Positions 55,626-64,000 of a DNA stretch of 64,000 bases are shown in pieces. The translations under genes and the position numbers were made by a program. Origin of the DNA: Candidula unifasciata. Taxonomy: Eukaryota > Mollusca > Gastropoda > Stylommatophora > Geomitridae. The stretch lies in contig CAJHNH020001110.1 of the NCBI GenBank assembly GCA_905116865.2, positions 134,501-198,500 on the forward strand. The letters run 5' to 3'. Numbering within the stretch: the stretch's first letter is position 1; every line of letters begins with the position of its first letter. The notes under the pieces are model-generated. The model was not told where the DNA came from, made no database searches, and worked only from the letters and a program-made list of their open reading frames with translations.

Positions 55626-55714
55626 TCGTACTGATTCCATTTTCATTTCAGCCTTTCTAGAATCTTTGTAAATGTACACTCGGCTGCGGATCCAAACAGC
55701 GCCAACCTTTTCTC

Positions 55715-55905
55715 ATAAATTATTTTGACTTCCAAGTTGGCCCAGCCTTGTGTAGGTACCAGATAAAGTCTTGCATGGGAAGTAAAGGCGGCTGGCGTGA
55801 TGATCAGACCATCCGCCGAGTGGTCTGTAAAATACAAGTCTAGCTGTATATGCCAATTGTGCACTGATTTCATGGAAAAGGGTCCTTGACGTTTTACTTG
55901 ACCGT
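55715..55905 (+). mobile_element. SINE-B fragment
   Basis: TTCCAAGTTGGCCCAGCC, GGTACCAGATAAAGTC, GAAGTAAAGGCGGCTGGCG, CCGCCGAGTGGTCTGTAAAA and TACAAGTCTAGC match the SINE-B core and tail. The tRNA-like head is missing. Confidence 0.82.
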
Positions 55906-56139
55906 AAAAGATTCTTGTTCCCGTTAAATATAACATATTTGTGTGTATATATTCACATCAACAGAACAGCCAAAATAATAAAACTATGTAATCAAAAAGA
56001 GAAAGATATGAAAACAACTCACTGCAAACCACAGAATGAGAAGAGATACATTAACATATGTTGTGACAACTGAATAGGTTTACTGAATGAGAGACAGAGG
56101 AAAACAACAAGAAGAGCATTTTTAGCCTTTCATCATGCC
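55906..56139. other. MED15 intron sequence
   Basis: Nothing was recognised. Confidence 0.4.
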
Positions 56140-56430
56140 ATTTACCCTCATGGGATCCTGCGTCCCATTTGTTAGACAAAAAGAATAGATTCACTGCCTC
56201 CCTAACAAACATGTCATAAGAGGCAGCTAACTGGGGATTCTTCCTCTGAAGTCAGTGCATCTGCCTGGGTTACATAAAACCAACAGTCATGCAGACAAGT
56301 AAGCCAAATCTGCAAAATAATATGTATGCAAAATGTAAATTCTAGAAAAAGACTGAAGTCTAGAAGTGGGAGAACAACCAGAATCTTCCACCAGAGTTTA
56401 CAGCTGGTGAGGCAAAGAAGAAAAATTCAC
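56140..56430 (+). mobile_element. interspersed repeat R1, forward arm of an inverted pair
   Basis: AAAAAGAATAGATTCACTGCC, CTAACAAACATGTCATAAGAG, AAGCCAAATCTGCAAAATA and CCACCAGAGTTTACAGCTGG, then a GGCAAAGAAGAAA tail. Confidence 0.87.
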
Positions 56431-56434
56431 TTAG

Positions 56435-56660
56435 ACTTTAGTATTGTTTTAGAACCTGAGTTTTAGGTGCACATCTGTTTTAAAGATAAGGTTTATTATT
56501 ATGCAGACTGTTGGTTCAACATTCTCAGGCAGGTGCAGTCCAACTTCAAAGAAAACCCACCTAATTAGTCAACTCTGACATCTTGCTTGTTAGGGGGGAC
56601 AGTGGGTCTATTCTTGTTGCTTCCCCACAACGGGGTCCTGGGAACCTACACGGGAAAGAA
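56435..56660 (-). mobile_element. interspersed repeat R1, reverse arm of an inverted pair
   Basis: GACTTTAGTATTGTTTTAGA, GTGCACATCTGTTTTAAAG, GCAGACTGTTGGTTCAACAT, CTGACATCTTGCTTGTTAGG and GGGTCTATTCTTGTTGCTTC form an R1 copy lacking its last 60 bases. It lies a few bases after the forward copy, tail to tail. Confidence 0.87.
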
Positions 56661-57160
56661 GGGTGACATACACTGTGGAAACTACAGGTTAAAATGAAGA
56701 GGACTGACCTCACTGCACCGGGTTTTATTCCATATGGCATGGTCTTTCTACACAGAATGGCTAGTCCGCCTGCACAAACTCTGTTCTCCGGTGACAGAAG
56801 GTTCAATGAAAGACAGATAGAGGAAGACAGCCAGAAAAGAATGTGTAGCCTTTGACCACAGCATGGAAAAGTGTCAGCAAACAAACTGAAACGTGTTGTC
56901 GGAGAATGCTCGACAGGGATGATTCTTGGCAACTGGCTAATGAGACATCAAGAGACAATAGGTCAAAGTTCAGACAAGTGTCAAGACTGCCTTGGGACAG
57001 AGAGCCTTGTTACTAAAGTACAATGTAAGCAGAGCAAGAGGTCATGCACGCAAGCCATGGATAGACAGAATATCCAAGACAGTAAATATTAGCAATAACA
57101 CAACACATTAAGGCTTGTTGCACCAGATGCCACAAAACTGATGCTGAAAGGCAGGGTTAG
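56661..57160. other. MED15 intron sequence, nothing recognised
   Basis: Phrases such as GACAGATAGAGGAAGACAGCC could be LINE-derived, but I cannot support it. Confidence 0.45.
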
Positions 57161-57162
57161 AG

Positions 57163-57310
57163 AAGAAGAAGAAGAAGAAGAAGAAGAAGAAGAAGAAGAA
57201 GAAGAAGAAGAAGAAGAAGAAGAAGAAGAAGAAGAAGAAGAAAAGAAGAAAAACAGGAGGAGGAAGAGGAGGAGAAAAAGAAAAAGAAGAAGAAGAAAAA
57301 GAAGAAGGTT
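57163..57310. repeat. (GAA)n microsatellite and GA-rich tract
   Basis: About 26 GAA units at 57163-57243, followed by GAAAAACAGGAGG-type sequence to 57305, about 120 bp from a MED15 donor. Confidence 0.95.
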
Positions 57311-57427
57311 CTAGCAGAAAATCAGATTGTTTATAATCTTTTAGTGACCAAAACCATCGAGTCACAAGGCCCCAGCATCCTCCGACTCAACCACCAACAA
57401 CAGAAACTGTGGACCCCACTGGGTTAC

Positions 57428-57491
57428 CTTTTCTTGGGATTTGACAAGATGTCCAGAAGGCTCTTCATCTTCTTATGGTTCTTCTTGCTCT
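57428..57491 (-). CDS. MED15: MED15 exon (KMKSLLDIL)
   Basis: A 64-bp exon between TTGCTTGCAG and GTAACC on the minus strand. It completes the Glu codon G-AG from the previous exon and reads ESKKNHKKMKSLLDILSNPK followed by K and a split AG-A. Animal MED15 has DLSKMKSLLDILTDPSKR here, a near-identical segment. The donor GTAACC is slightly weak. Confidence 0.95.
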
Positions 57492-57794
57492 CTGCAAGCA
57501 AATTGGGCAAACACTCATACATTAGCACCATAACACTCATTAAAGAACACATATCAGCACCTTCATATATATGAGGGATGACTAAAAAAATAACAGTGAA
57601 AACTTGTAGCATGAGCTTCCTTAACTTATTTGGTAACATGATGTTTTGTTGAAAAATCGAAAATTTTCTATTAAATATCGCCAACAACTTGATGTTTTGT
57701 AGAAATGAAAAATAAATGAAAGATACTCTTGTGCTTGCCAGATTTATTTAGCATACTCTGACCAAAACTTAAACACAAAACACTTAGATTAGGT
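57492..57794. other. MED15 intron sequence
   Basis: Short, AT-rich and without recognised repeats. Confidence 0.45.
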
Positions 57795-58185
57795 TTAGGT
57801 GACGGATCAACATTATGGCAAAAGGAGTAACCCATAAGTGCTCCATCCTACTTCTGACTCAAGCCTGAGTCTGAAGAATCTCAGCACAGTGCACAAACTC
57901 GGTAACACCGGCAAGAATCTTGAAATGCTTTGGGTAGATTTTTAGCTCCAAATTTTTCCTGGGCAGCGACGCTAGGCTACTCTTTTTGATTTCCAACTGC
58001 CAAGAGATTTTTTTACATGCGCAACAATACACATGGGCGTCTGATCTTACTACCCTGAAACCAGGGGAAATTACTAGTAGTCCATGTGAAAAAATCCCAG
58101 ACTTCACAGGGCGCCTGAACCCGGGTCCTCCAGCACTCGAGGCGGATTCCACGCCTCTAGACCATGCAGCCCTCCTCCAAAACAC
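57795..58185 (-). mobile_element. SINE-E, full-length copy
   Basis: On the minus strand the tRNA-like head is GGCTGCATGGTCTAGAGGCG, then GAGGACCCGGGTTCAGGCG (B box). The body has CTGGCAGTTGGAAATC and the tail GGGTTACTCCTTTTGCCATA. It matches 8088-8456 in reverse. Confidence 0.87.
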
Positions 58186-58389
58186 TTAAAGAGATGTTTG
58201 AGACATGTGGACAATAGTCAGTAACACATCAAATGTGTTTTGGGACTGAAAGAGTAAGAAAAAAAACTAGGTTAATATGGACACAATTTTAGTACCAACA
58301 GGAATTTATCAAAAATTTAATTTTTCCACAAACATTTGATATTTTCCCTCTGGAATTTGTGTTAACAAGGTTTTACTGTATTCATAAAA
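58186..58389. other. MED15 intron sequence
   Basis: Nothing was recognised. Confidence 0.4.
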
Positions 58390-59560
58390 AAAATTACAAG
58401 CATGCATTAACTGGTATGAGTAAACAACAGATAGGATTAAACGGTATGGCACAATCACTTAGGTGGAGCATGCATTAACTGGTATGAGTAAAGAACAGAT
58501 AGGATTAAATGGTAAGGCACAATCACTTATGTGGAGCCTGCATTAACTGGTATGAGTAAAGAACAGATAGGATTAAATGGTAAGGCACAATCACTTATGT
58601 GGAGCCTGCATTAACTGGTATGAGTAAAGAACAGATGGGATTAAATGGTAAGGCACAATCACTTATGTGGAGCATGCAATAACTGGTATGAGTAAAGAAC
58701 AGATGGGATTAAATAGTAAGGCACAATCACTTATGTGGAACATGCATTAACTGGTATGAGTAAAGAACAGATGGGATTAAATGGTAAGGCACAATCACTT
58801 ATGTGGAGCATGCAATAACTGGTATGAGTAAAGAACAGACGGGATTAAATAGTAAGGCACAATCACTTATGTGGAGCATGCATTAACTGGTATGAGTAAA
58901 GAACAGATGGGATTAAATGGTAAGGCACAATCACTTATGTGAAGCATGCAATAACTGGTATGAGTAAAGAACAGACAGGATTAAATGGTAAGGTTAAATC
59001 ACTTTTGTGGAGCATGCATTAACTGGTATGAGTAAAGAACAGACAGGATTAAATGGTAAGGTTAAATCACTTTTGTGGAGCATGCATTAACTGGTATGAG
59101 TAAAGAACAGATGGGATTAAATGGCAAGGCACAATCACTTATGTAGAACATGCAATAACTGGTATGAGTAAAGAACAGACGGGATTAAATGGTAAGGTTA
59201 AATCACTTATGTGGAACATGCAATAACTGGTATGAGTAAAGAACAGACGGGATTAAATGGTAAGGTTAAATCACTTATGTGGAACATGCAATAACTGGTA
59301 TGAGTAAAGAACAGACGGGATTGAATGGTAAGGCACAATCACTTATGTGGAGTATGCATTAACTAGTATGAGTAAAGAACAGACGGGATTAAACGGTAAG
59401 GCACAATCACTTATGTGGAGCATGCAATAACTGGTATGAGTAAAGAACAGATGGAATTCAACGGTAAGGCACAATCACTTATGTGGAGCATGCAATAACT
59501 GGTATGAGTAAAGAACAGATGGGATTCAACGGTAAGGCACAATCACTTATGTGGAATTTT
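58390..59560. repeat. about 66-bp minisatellite, about 17 copies
   Basis: Units contain GCATTAACTGGTATGAGTAA, AGAACAGATGGGATTAAATG and GTAAGGCACAATCACTTATG. Sub-types differ by GCATTAAC or GCAATAAC, CACAATC or TTAAATC, and ACAGATGG or ACAGACGG. Those with TTAAATC cluster at 58980-59280. Confidence 0.96.
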
Positions 59561-59609
59561 CAGAGAGAACTAAACACATTCTAGATTCCCCTTACACTCT
59601 TTATCTTCC

Positions 59610-59905
59610 CTCTTCCCCATGTGGGTTCTAAGGTCCCACTGTGGGTAAAGATGGGGAAAAGGGGGGGGGGGGGCAGGGCAGAATAGACTTTCTTACTGCC
59701 CCCTAATAAGCATGTCATAAGAGTAGACTAATTAGGGGTTTCCATCAAAGTCAGACTGCACCGGCGGAAGAAGCAGGGAACCAACAGTTTGCCAGATGTG
59801 TAAAATTGATGTGCATGCAAAGCTCAAATTCTGGAGCAAGACAAATCCACAACTGGAAGAACAACTAGAACTTTCCACTGAAGTTTACCGCCAGGGAAAA
59901 CATGA
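59610..59905 (+). mobile_element. interspersed repeat R1, full-length copy
   Basis: CCCCATGTGGGTTCTAAGGT, a G-run at 59659-59673, CAGAATAGACTTTCTTACTGC, CATCAAAGTCAGACTGCACC, AAAATTGATGTGCATGCAAAG and CCACTGAAGTTTACCGCC, ending GAAGAAG. Confidence 0.87.
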
Positions 59906-60050
59906 AGAAGATCTTCCCTATAGCTCTTTCTATCTCTTAATTAATCCTCTTTTCTTTAACCCACCCTCTCCCTGCATTCTTCAGAATGTTTTTTCTTCTT
60001 CTTTTCCTCTTTTCACCTACCCCCTTCTCAAACTCTCACTAGAATATTAC

Positions 60051-60194
60051 CTTCATCATTCTTTTTCTCCAGGTCCATGATAAAACTCCGCAGGGGTTCA
60101 ATGTACCGGGACAGCTTGTCCAGCTTCTTGACATACTCCACCTCTTCCTGGGACGTGCTGGGGGGACCGGGGCTGGGGTCAACCACAGTGGTAC
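60051..60194 (-). CDS. MED15: MED15 exon (KLSRYIEPLR)
   Basis: A 144-bp exon between CTCTACCCAG and GTAATA on the minus strand, in phase 1 at both ends. It reads GTTVVDPSPGPPSTSQEEVE, YVKKLDKLSRYIEPLR, then FIMDLEKKNDE. Animal MED15 has KLRQLSKYIEPLRRMINKI here, the start of the conserved C-terminal region. The Pro/Ser-rich start belongs to the low-complexity linker. Confidence 0.96.
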
Positions 60195-60544
60195 CTGGGT
60201 AGAGACAACAATCTTGTGTTTGAAACAGATACAAGTCTGACAACAAACATGTAACATTTGAAACGGAAACAAGAATACAAACTAAGAAACGATCTTTAAA
60301 ACAGAAACAGGTCTTCAAGAAAAGACACAATCCCTGATTTGGAAACAAGTCTTCAAACTAATACACAAGAAGACCGAGAGCAACAAAGAGATAGATACTT
60401 TATATAGCTGGCACCTGCAAAAAGTTGAGCAAATCTACCAGTAGAGCCACCCGAGAAAAGCAAGACAAATACAGAAAACCACGACACTGGGCTACAGCCT
60501 GGTATCAGTGAGACGGCAAAAGAAGAACAAAAACAATTCTTCAA
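60195..60544. repeat. about 39-bp minisatellite, left part
   Basis: Units such as CTTTAAAACAGAAACAGGTC and TTCAAACTAATACAC occur at 60215-60370, and one more at 60536-60554. They are the same units as in 61850-62140; a LINE separates the two parts. Confidence 0.8.
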
Positions 60545-60554
60545 ACTAAGATAT

Positions 60555-61836
60555 CTTCTTCTTTCTTTTTTTTTCTCCAGCTTGAAATAGATTATCTATA
60601 TCAATGTTGTCTCTGGTATGAACTTCACTGTCTTTTGTAACTGGCCATAAGTTTTGCCTTGATGTGTTTGTATTTGGGACAGTCTTGGAGGACATGACCT
60701 GTTGTCTCAGGTGCCAATCCACATGTGCACATGGCTGGTTTGTCGATTAAAAATTTTGTGTATATGTGGCTGAGAAGTTGACTGTGTCCTGATCTAAGGT
60801 GTAGAATAATAATTTGCTCTTGTCTGTCAATAAAATGTTAATCAGCTTGGGCATGTTTTGGTAGCTTTCTGATAGATCTGATTATTCTCTTCTTTTGTTG
60901 ATAAGAGACTGGTAGATCATTTGCACCTTCCTTAGCTAGTTTATCAGCTCTTTCATTTCCAGGAACTCTATAGTGGGATGGCATCCACTGCATAATTAAA
61001 TTACACCGGCTGCCTAGTTTGGAGAGTAGTGTTCATATACCATGTAGTTTTCCAGACTTGAGTGCCTGCAGCACTGTTCTTGCATCTGTCAGGAATACCA
61101 CGGGTTGTGAAATATGTCGTATATTGAAGTTTCTCTGCTGCTATTTTGACGGCTTGAACTTCTGCTTCATAGTTGTGACAGTGCTTTCGTGTAGGTATTG
61201 TGGCTATATATCTGGTTGCTCAATATACACTCCTGCTCCTACATTTCTGCTTGCATTTTGTGCTGACCTTTCCGTATAGACATGAACCCAAAGATTATGT
61301 GGATATTCGTATCAAGTAGAGCGAGGGTGGCTGTTTTACACTATACACTGATTTATTCTTCCTTGTTAAATAATCCTTTTACTTCTGTCTGGATGTGTAT
61401 TGGCAACTTATAATCCTCTTTCCAAGGGGACTGATCTGGAATAGCATTTAAGGGGCTATCAGTTGCAGGCAGATAATTGGTTTGCAGAGTCGCTGGGCCT
61501 GATGGATGAAACTGCTTCTTTTTAGTCATCCCATTGTAGATTTTGGAATCTTTCTTTTCTTTCATAGTGTGTTCAGGCATGCTAAAAGACTTATCTGCTT
61601 GTATTAGTATCTTAGTGTCTTTTTGTTCTGTCCGTGACTGAGTCATCGCCATCTTCAACAACACACATATAGGTGTTGATTTCATCCTGCCTGTTATGAC
61701 TCTGAGCACTTGATTGTGCGCCTTGTCTAACTTTTGTAAGTGTGGTTTTTGACGCTGAACTCCATGCAGTTAACCTGTGTTCAAGGTGTGCTCGTACACT
61801 TTGTTGATAAACTTTCCCAAGTATTTTCCCATTTGC
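60555..61836 (-). mobile_element. 5'-truncated LINE with RNase H domain, 10-bp target duplication
   Basis: The minus strand carries, with several stops and shifts, an RT C-terminal segment (KVYQQSVRAHLEHRLTAWSS) and then an RNase H domain whose end is clear (IMQWMPSHYRVPGNERADKL, AKEGANDLP). A Cys-rich tail follows (MCTCGLAPETTGHVLQDCPK). This order places it with non-LTR clades that carry RNase H. The A-rich 3' end lies at the left (60555-60580 as T-runs). The flanks ACTAAGATAT (60545-60554) and ACTCAGATAT (61837-61846) match at 9 of 10 positions. Confidence 0.92.
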
Positions 61837-61846
61837 ACTCAGATAT

Positions 61847-62140
61847 AACCTTTGAAACAGAAACAAATCTTCAAACTAAAATATAATCTTTGAAACAGAA
61901 ACAAATCTTCAAACTAAAATATAATCTTTGAAACAGAAACAAATCTTCAAACTAAGACACAATCTCTGACACAGAAATAAGTATTCAAACTAAGATATCA
62001 TCTTTAAAAAAAAAAAAAAACAAGTCTTCAAACTAAGACAATCTCTGAAACAGAAATAAGTATTCAAACTAAGATATCATCTTTAAAAAAAAAAAAAAAG
62101 TCTTCAAACTAAGACAATCTCTGAAACTGAAGCAAAGTCT
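61847..62140. repeat. about 39-bp minisatellite, right part
   Basis: Units TTTGAAACAGAAACAAATCT and TCAAACTAAAATATAATC repeat about seven times. Two copies carry a run of 13-14 A. Confidence 0.93.
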
Positions 62141-62187
62141 ACAAACTATCAGCTCATGTCACTATCTAGCAGACGTGACTCACTCAC

Positions 62188-62282
62188 CTGGAGTGTGCAG
62201 CATGGTGTTTGGAGACGGAGCTCCCATTCTCATGGCTGGAGACATCATCACATGTGGGGAAGGCACCATGGCCAGTGGGGAC
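62188..62282 (-). CDS. MED15: MED15 exon (Pro/Ser/Met-rich linker)
   Basis: A 95-bp minus-strand exon between TATAAACAG and GTGAGT. In the phase set by the next exon (CCA G-GT ACC) it reads SPLAMVPSPHVMMSPAMRMG and APSPNTMLHTPG. This composition fits the low-complexity Pro/Ser-rich linker before the conserved C-terminal region. There is no motif-level homology; the call rests on phase, splice borders and position. The acceptor has a poor pyrimidine tract, so its left codon boundary is less certain. Confidence 0.78.
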
Positions 62283-62900
62283 CTGTTTATAACCATAGAG
62301 ATTTAAGTATTCATCAGGTACAGCCTACACTGTGTAGTATCCAACAAATCTGCAAATTGACTGTTTCTCTGCCCATCACCTTCAGTCTAATATGGCTGAT
62401 AGAAGGGCAGTCCATTATCGCACTGAATTGTTTTTCGCCTCTGATCATTGCTTGCAAACACAGTTTTCACATATAAACTAGAAGCCACAGTTTTGCTTCC
62501 TAAACTACTGAGTTAGGTGCTTGGTGCAACACTGTGAGCCTTGTTTTGTGTGTAATACTTTTAATTTGTGCCCGAAGCAGTTTATGCCTTGACATGTGCC
62601 TAATGCACTATACTGTGCATGTACTGCCAAACTGTCATGACTGAGTACTTCCATCAATGAGAAACTGCAGTTCTGGTGGCAACTGTTGATGTTGGCATCT
62701 GTAGAGACTGCCTTGAGCATTCACTAATTGCTCATTAGCTTTAAATTGAGACAATGATGGGATTTTTAATGTGCTTTTTACTGCCAAATGAACAGAGCAA
62801 TAAGGAATGACCCGTTTGCTATGAAATTAAAGCCTTGACAATCTTTGCTCCGGAAGCATACAAACTGGCATATGCAATCATGTACCCCACAAACCACTGA
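62283..62900. other. MED15 intron sequence, nothing recognised
   Basis: No upstream MED15 exon was identified from here to the window end. Confidence 0.5.
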
Positions 62901-62904
62901 TAGG

Positions 62905-62972
62905 GAAGCCATGGTGGCTCAGCGGCTAGCAGACACACCTTCTGGCACAGGAGTCATGTTTTTAAATCTCAT
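62905..62972 (+). mobile_element. tRNA-like SINE head
   Basis: GCCATGGTGGCTCAGCGGCT, AGCAGACACACC and a weak B-box region resemble the SINE-B head at 31038. The body appears to resume after the MITE as TGACCAGGGTTTTCATGTC and AAATGGGTGCCAGG (about 63158-63190). Confidence 0.6.
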
Positions 62973-62976
62973 TTAA

Positions 62977-63114
62977 TTCTTTGAGTCCCAGGGGGTTTAG
63001 CATCACAGGCCCAAGGGGTAGACACGAGAGACTTAAAATCGGCGCATCATGCGTTTATTGGGCCTCTAGGTAGGAATCTATGAACGTGTCATGCGTTCTT
63101 TGGGACTCAAAGAG
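62977..63114. mobile_element. piggyBac-like MITE, 138 bp, TTAA flanks
   Basis: The terminal repeats TTCTTTGAGTCCCA and TGGGACTCAAAGAG are reverse complements at 13 of 14 positions. Each is bordered by TTAA (62973-62976 and 63115-63118), the target of piggyBac transposases. There is no coding capacity. It lies inside the SINE-like copy. Confidence 0.85.
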
Positions 63115-63118
63115 TTAA

Positions 63119-63289
63119 AGTAGATAAAAAATATATTAAAAAAATTAACATTAAAACTGACCAGGGTTTTCATGTCTAAAATGGGTGCCAGGCGAAGTAA
63201 TTCACCCAAGGAATGCCAGTTCCTTCTCATAATCATCATGCAGGAGGTCCTGTGTTCTTTCATCCTTACTTCTTTTCTTCTGCTGCCGT
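63119..63289. other. MED15 intron sequence, probable SINE-B continuation
   Basis: Only a diverged SINE-B-like stretch at about 63158-63200 was noticed. Confidence 0.4.
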
Positions 63290-63665
63290 GGCTTTGTTAC
63301 AATGTGTTTAACTTTATCTTCAGCGATCTCTGCTCACTTGCTTAATCCCCTGTGGGTCACAAAGTGGGATGTCATCTGCAGGTCCCTGAGATTGTTTCCC
63401 CAAGGCTTAGAGGTCAGGTCTGCTGGGTGTGGCCATATGTTGCTTCGCAGCTCCTCTAACAGAGGACACTCTTACAAGATTGAGAGTCTGTTCAGCACAA
63501 AAGACACTGATGGAGAACTGTTGTGGTTCATGCCTAATTTATATGAGTATTTGTCAAGTTTGTTGTGTCCAGTGCATAAGCGAAAAATTGTGACTTGGTT
63601 TGTTCTGTCCAAATGACTGATGAAATCTTGTTCTTGGTCATAACCTCTGTCCATTTTCCAAAATT
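63290..63665 (-). mobile_element. LINE C-terminal fragment
   Basis: The minus strand reads TNQVTIFRLCTGHNKLDKYS, CPLLEELRSNIWPHPADLTS and KPWGNNLRDLQMTSHFVTHR. The FRLxTGH, CPLLE and LW-NLxDL pattern is that of the tail following RNase H in some non-LTR elements. It is broken by at least one stop. Confidence 0.8.
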
Positions 63666-63764
63666 TGTTAATGATACTATTTGAATTTCTTCAAATGTTA
63701 CTGGCAATTTGTGTGTAATATGTACATTGACTCACACTGAGGCAGATTTCTTCAAAACTGACAT

Positions 63765-63905
63765 TGATTCATTGCCAGGCTGACCCAGCCTGAAATGAGA
63801 CCAGGTAATTTTCTAGGAAACAGAGACGGTCGACCTACTGTTGACAACATCCCCCATCGAGCACCGGCTGGTCTATAAAAATATAAGTCTGGTTATCCCA
63901 GAGCG
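63765..63905 (+). mobile_element. SINE-B fragment
   Basis: CAGGCTGACCCAGCCTG, GACCAGGTAATTTTC, CCCCCATCGAGCACCGGCTG and TCTATAAAAATATAAGTCTGG match the core and tail of SINE-B. Confidence 0.8.
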
Positions 63906-64000
63906 GGGCACTCGCTTGCCATGGCAATCTAAAATGTTGCCGAAGACTGAGAAAGTAGTCTAAAGCCATGTGGATTTAAAAAGCAAGGGGAACTACCATA

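Noticed and set aside
58390..59560. CRISPR-like 66-bp repeat
   Set aside because: The entire 66-bp period is conserved, so there are no spacers.

Overview
This is a eukaryotic genomic window, most likely from a gastropod mollusc. Three things suggest this: a receptor with the layout of the snail receptor GRL101, a spliced animal MED15 gene with GT-AG introns, and very dense LINE, SINE, hAT and minisatellite content. The species cannot be fixed from sequence alone. There are no bacterial operons, rRNA genes, credible tRNA genes or CRISPR arrays.

Layout. (1) About 0-6 kb: one large terminal coding exon (1291-5258, +) of a GRL101-like receptor. It follows a 670-bp compound tetranucleotide repeat that ends about 50 bp before the splice acceptor. 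(2) About 6-29.9 kb: no confirmed functional gene. This part holds a 765-bp (TATG)n array, a 520-bp (GAA)n array, several minisatellites, an RPL36A processed pseudogene, many truncated LINE 3' ends, at least five interspersed short-repeat families, and MITEs. (3) About 29.9-62.3 kb: the minus strand carries the 3' part of MED15 (Mediator tail subunit 15) in eight recognisable exons, seven firm and one tentative. Codon phases agree across the firm junctions. Its introns carry LINE and SINE insertions, a 2.4-kb 58-bp satellite, a 2.7-kb 20-bp array and further arrays. The N-terminal exons, including the KIX domain, lie beyond the right side of the window. The exon holding the C-terminus was not found. 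(4) About 62.3-64 kb: a piggyBac-like MITE, another LINE 3' fragment and a SINE.

The two genes are functionally unrelated: a cell-surface receptor and a nuclear transcription coactivator. The most unusual feature is that several minisatellites in MED15 abut splice sites, and two of them repeat the splice-site sequence itself. About seven donor-like copies follow exon 50582-50757, and about twenty acceptor-like copies precede exon 29942-30043. Other notable points are a hAT MITE resembling vertebrate Charlie/URR1-type elements, two hAT elements abutting at one target site, a LINE inserted in a minisatellite, and a SINE inserted in a LINE reverse-transcriptase gene, the last three with visible target-site duplications.

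Limits. All family names rest on reading the sequence and on memory of families; no search was run. Repeat-family labels (R1, R2, SINE-B to SINE-E, hAT-1, hAT-2) are local to this annotation. Repeat boundaries are approximate unless a duplication is stated.
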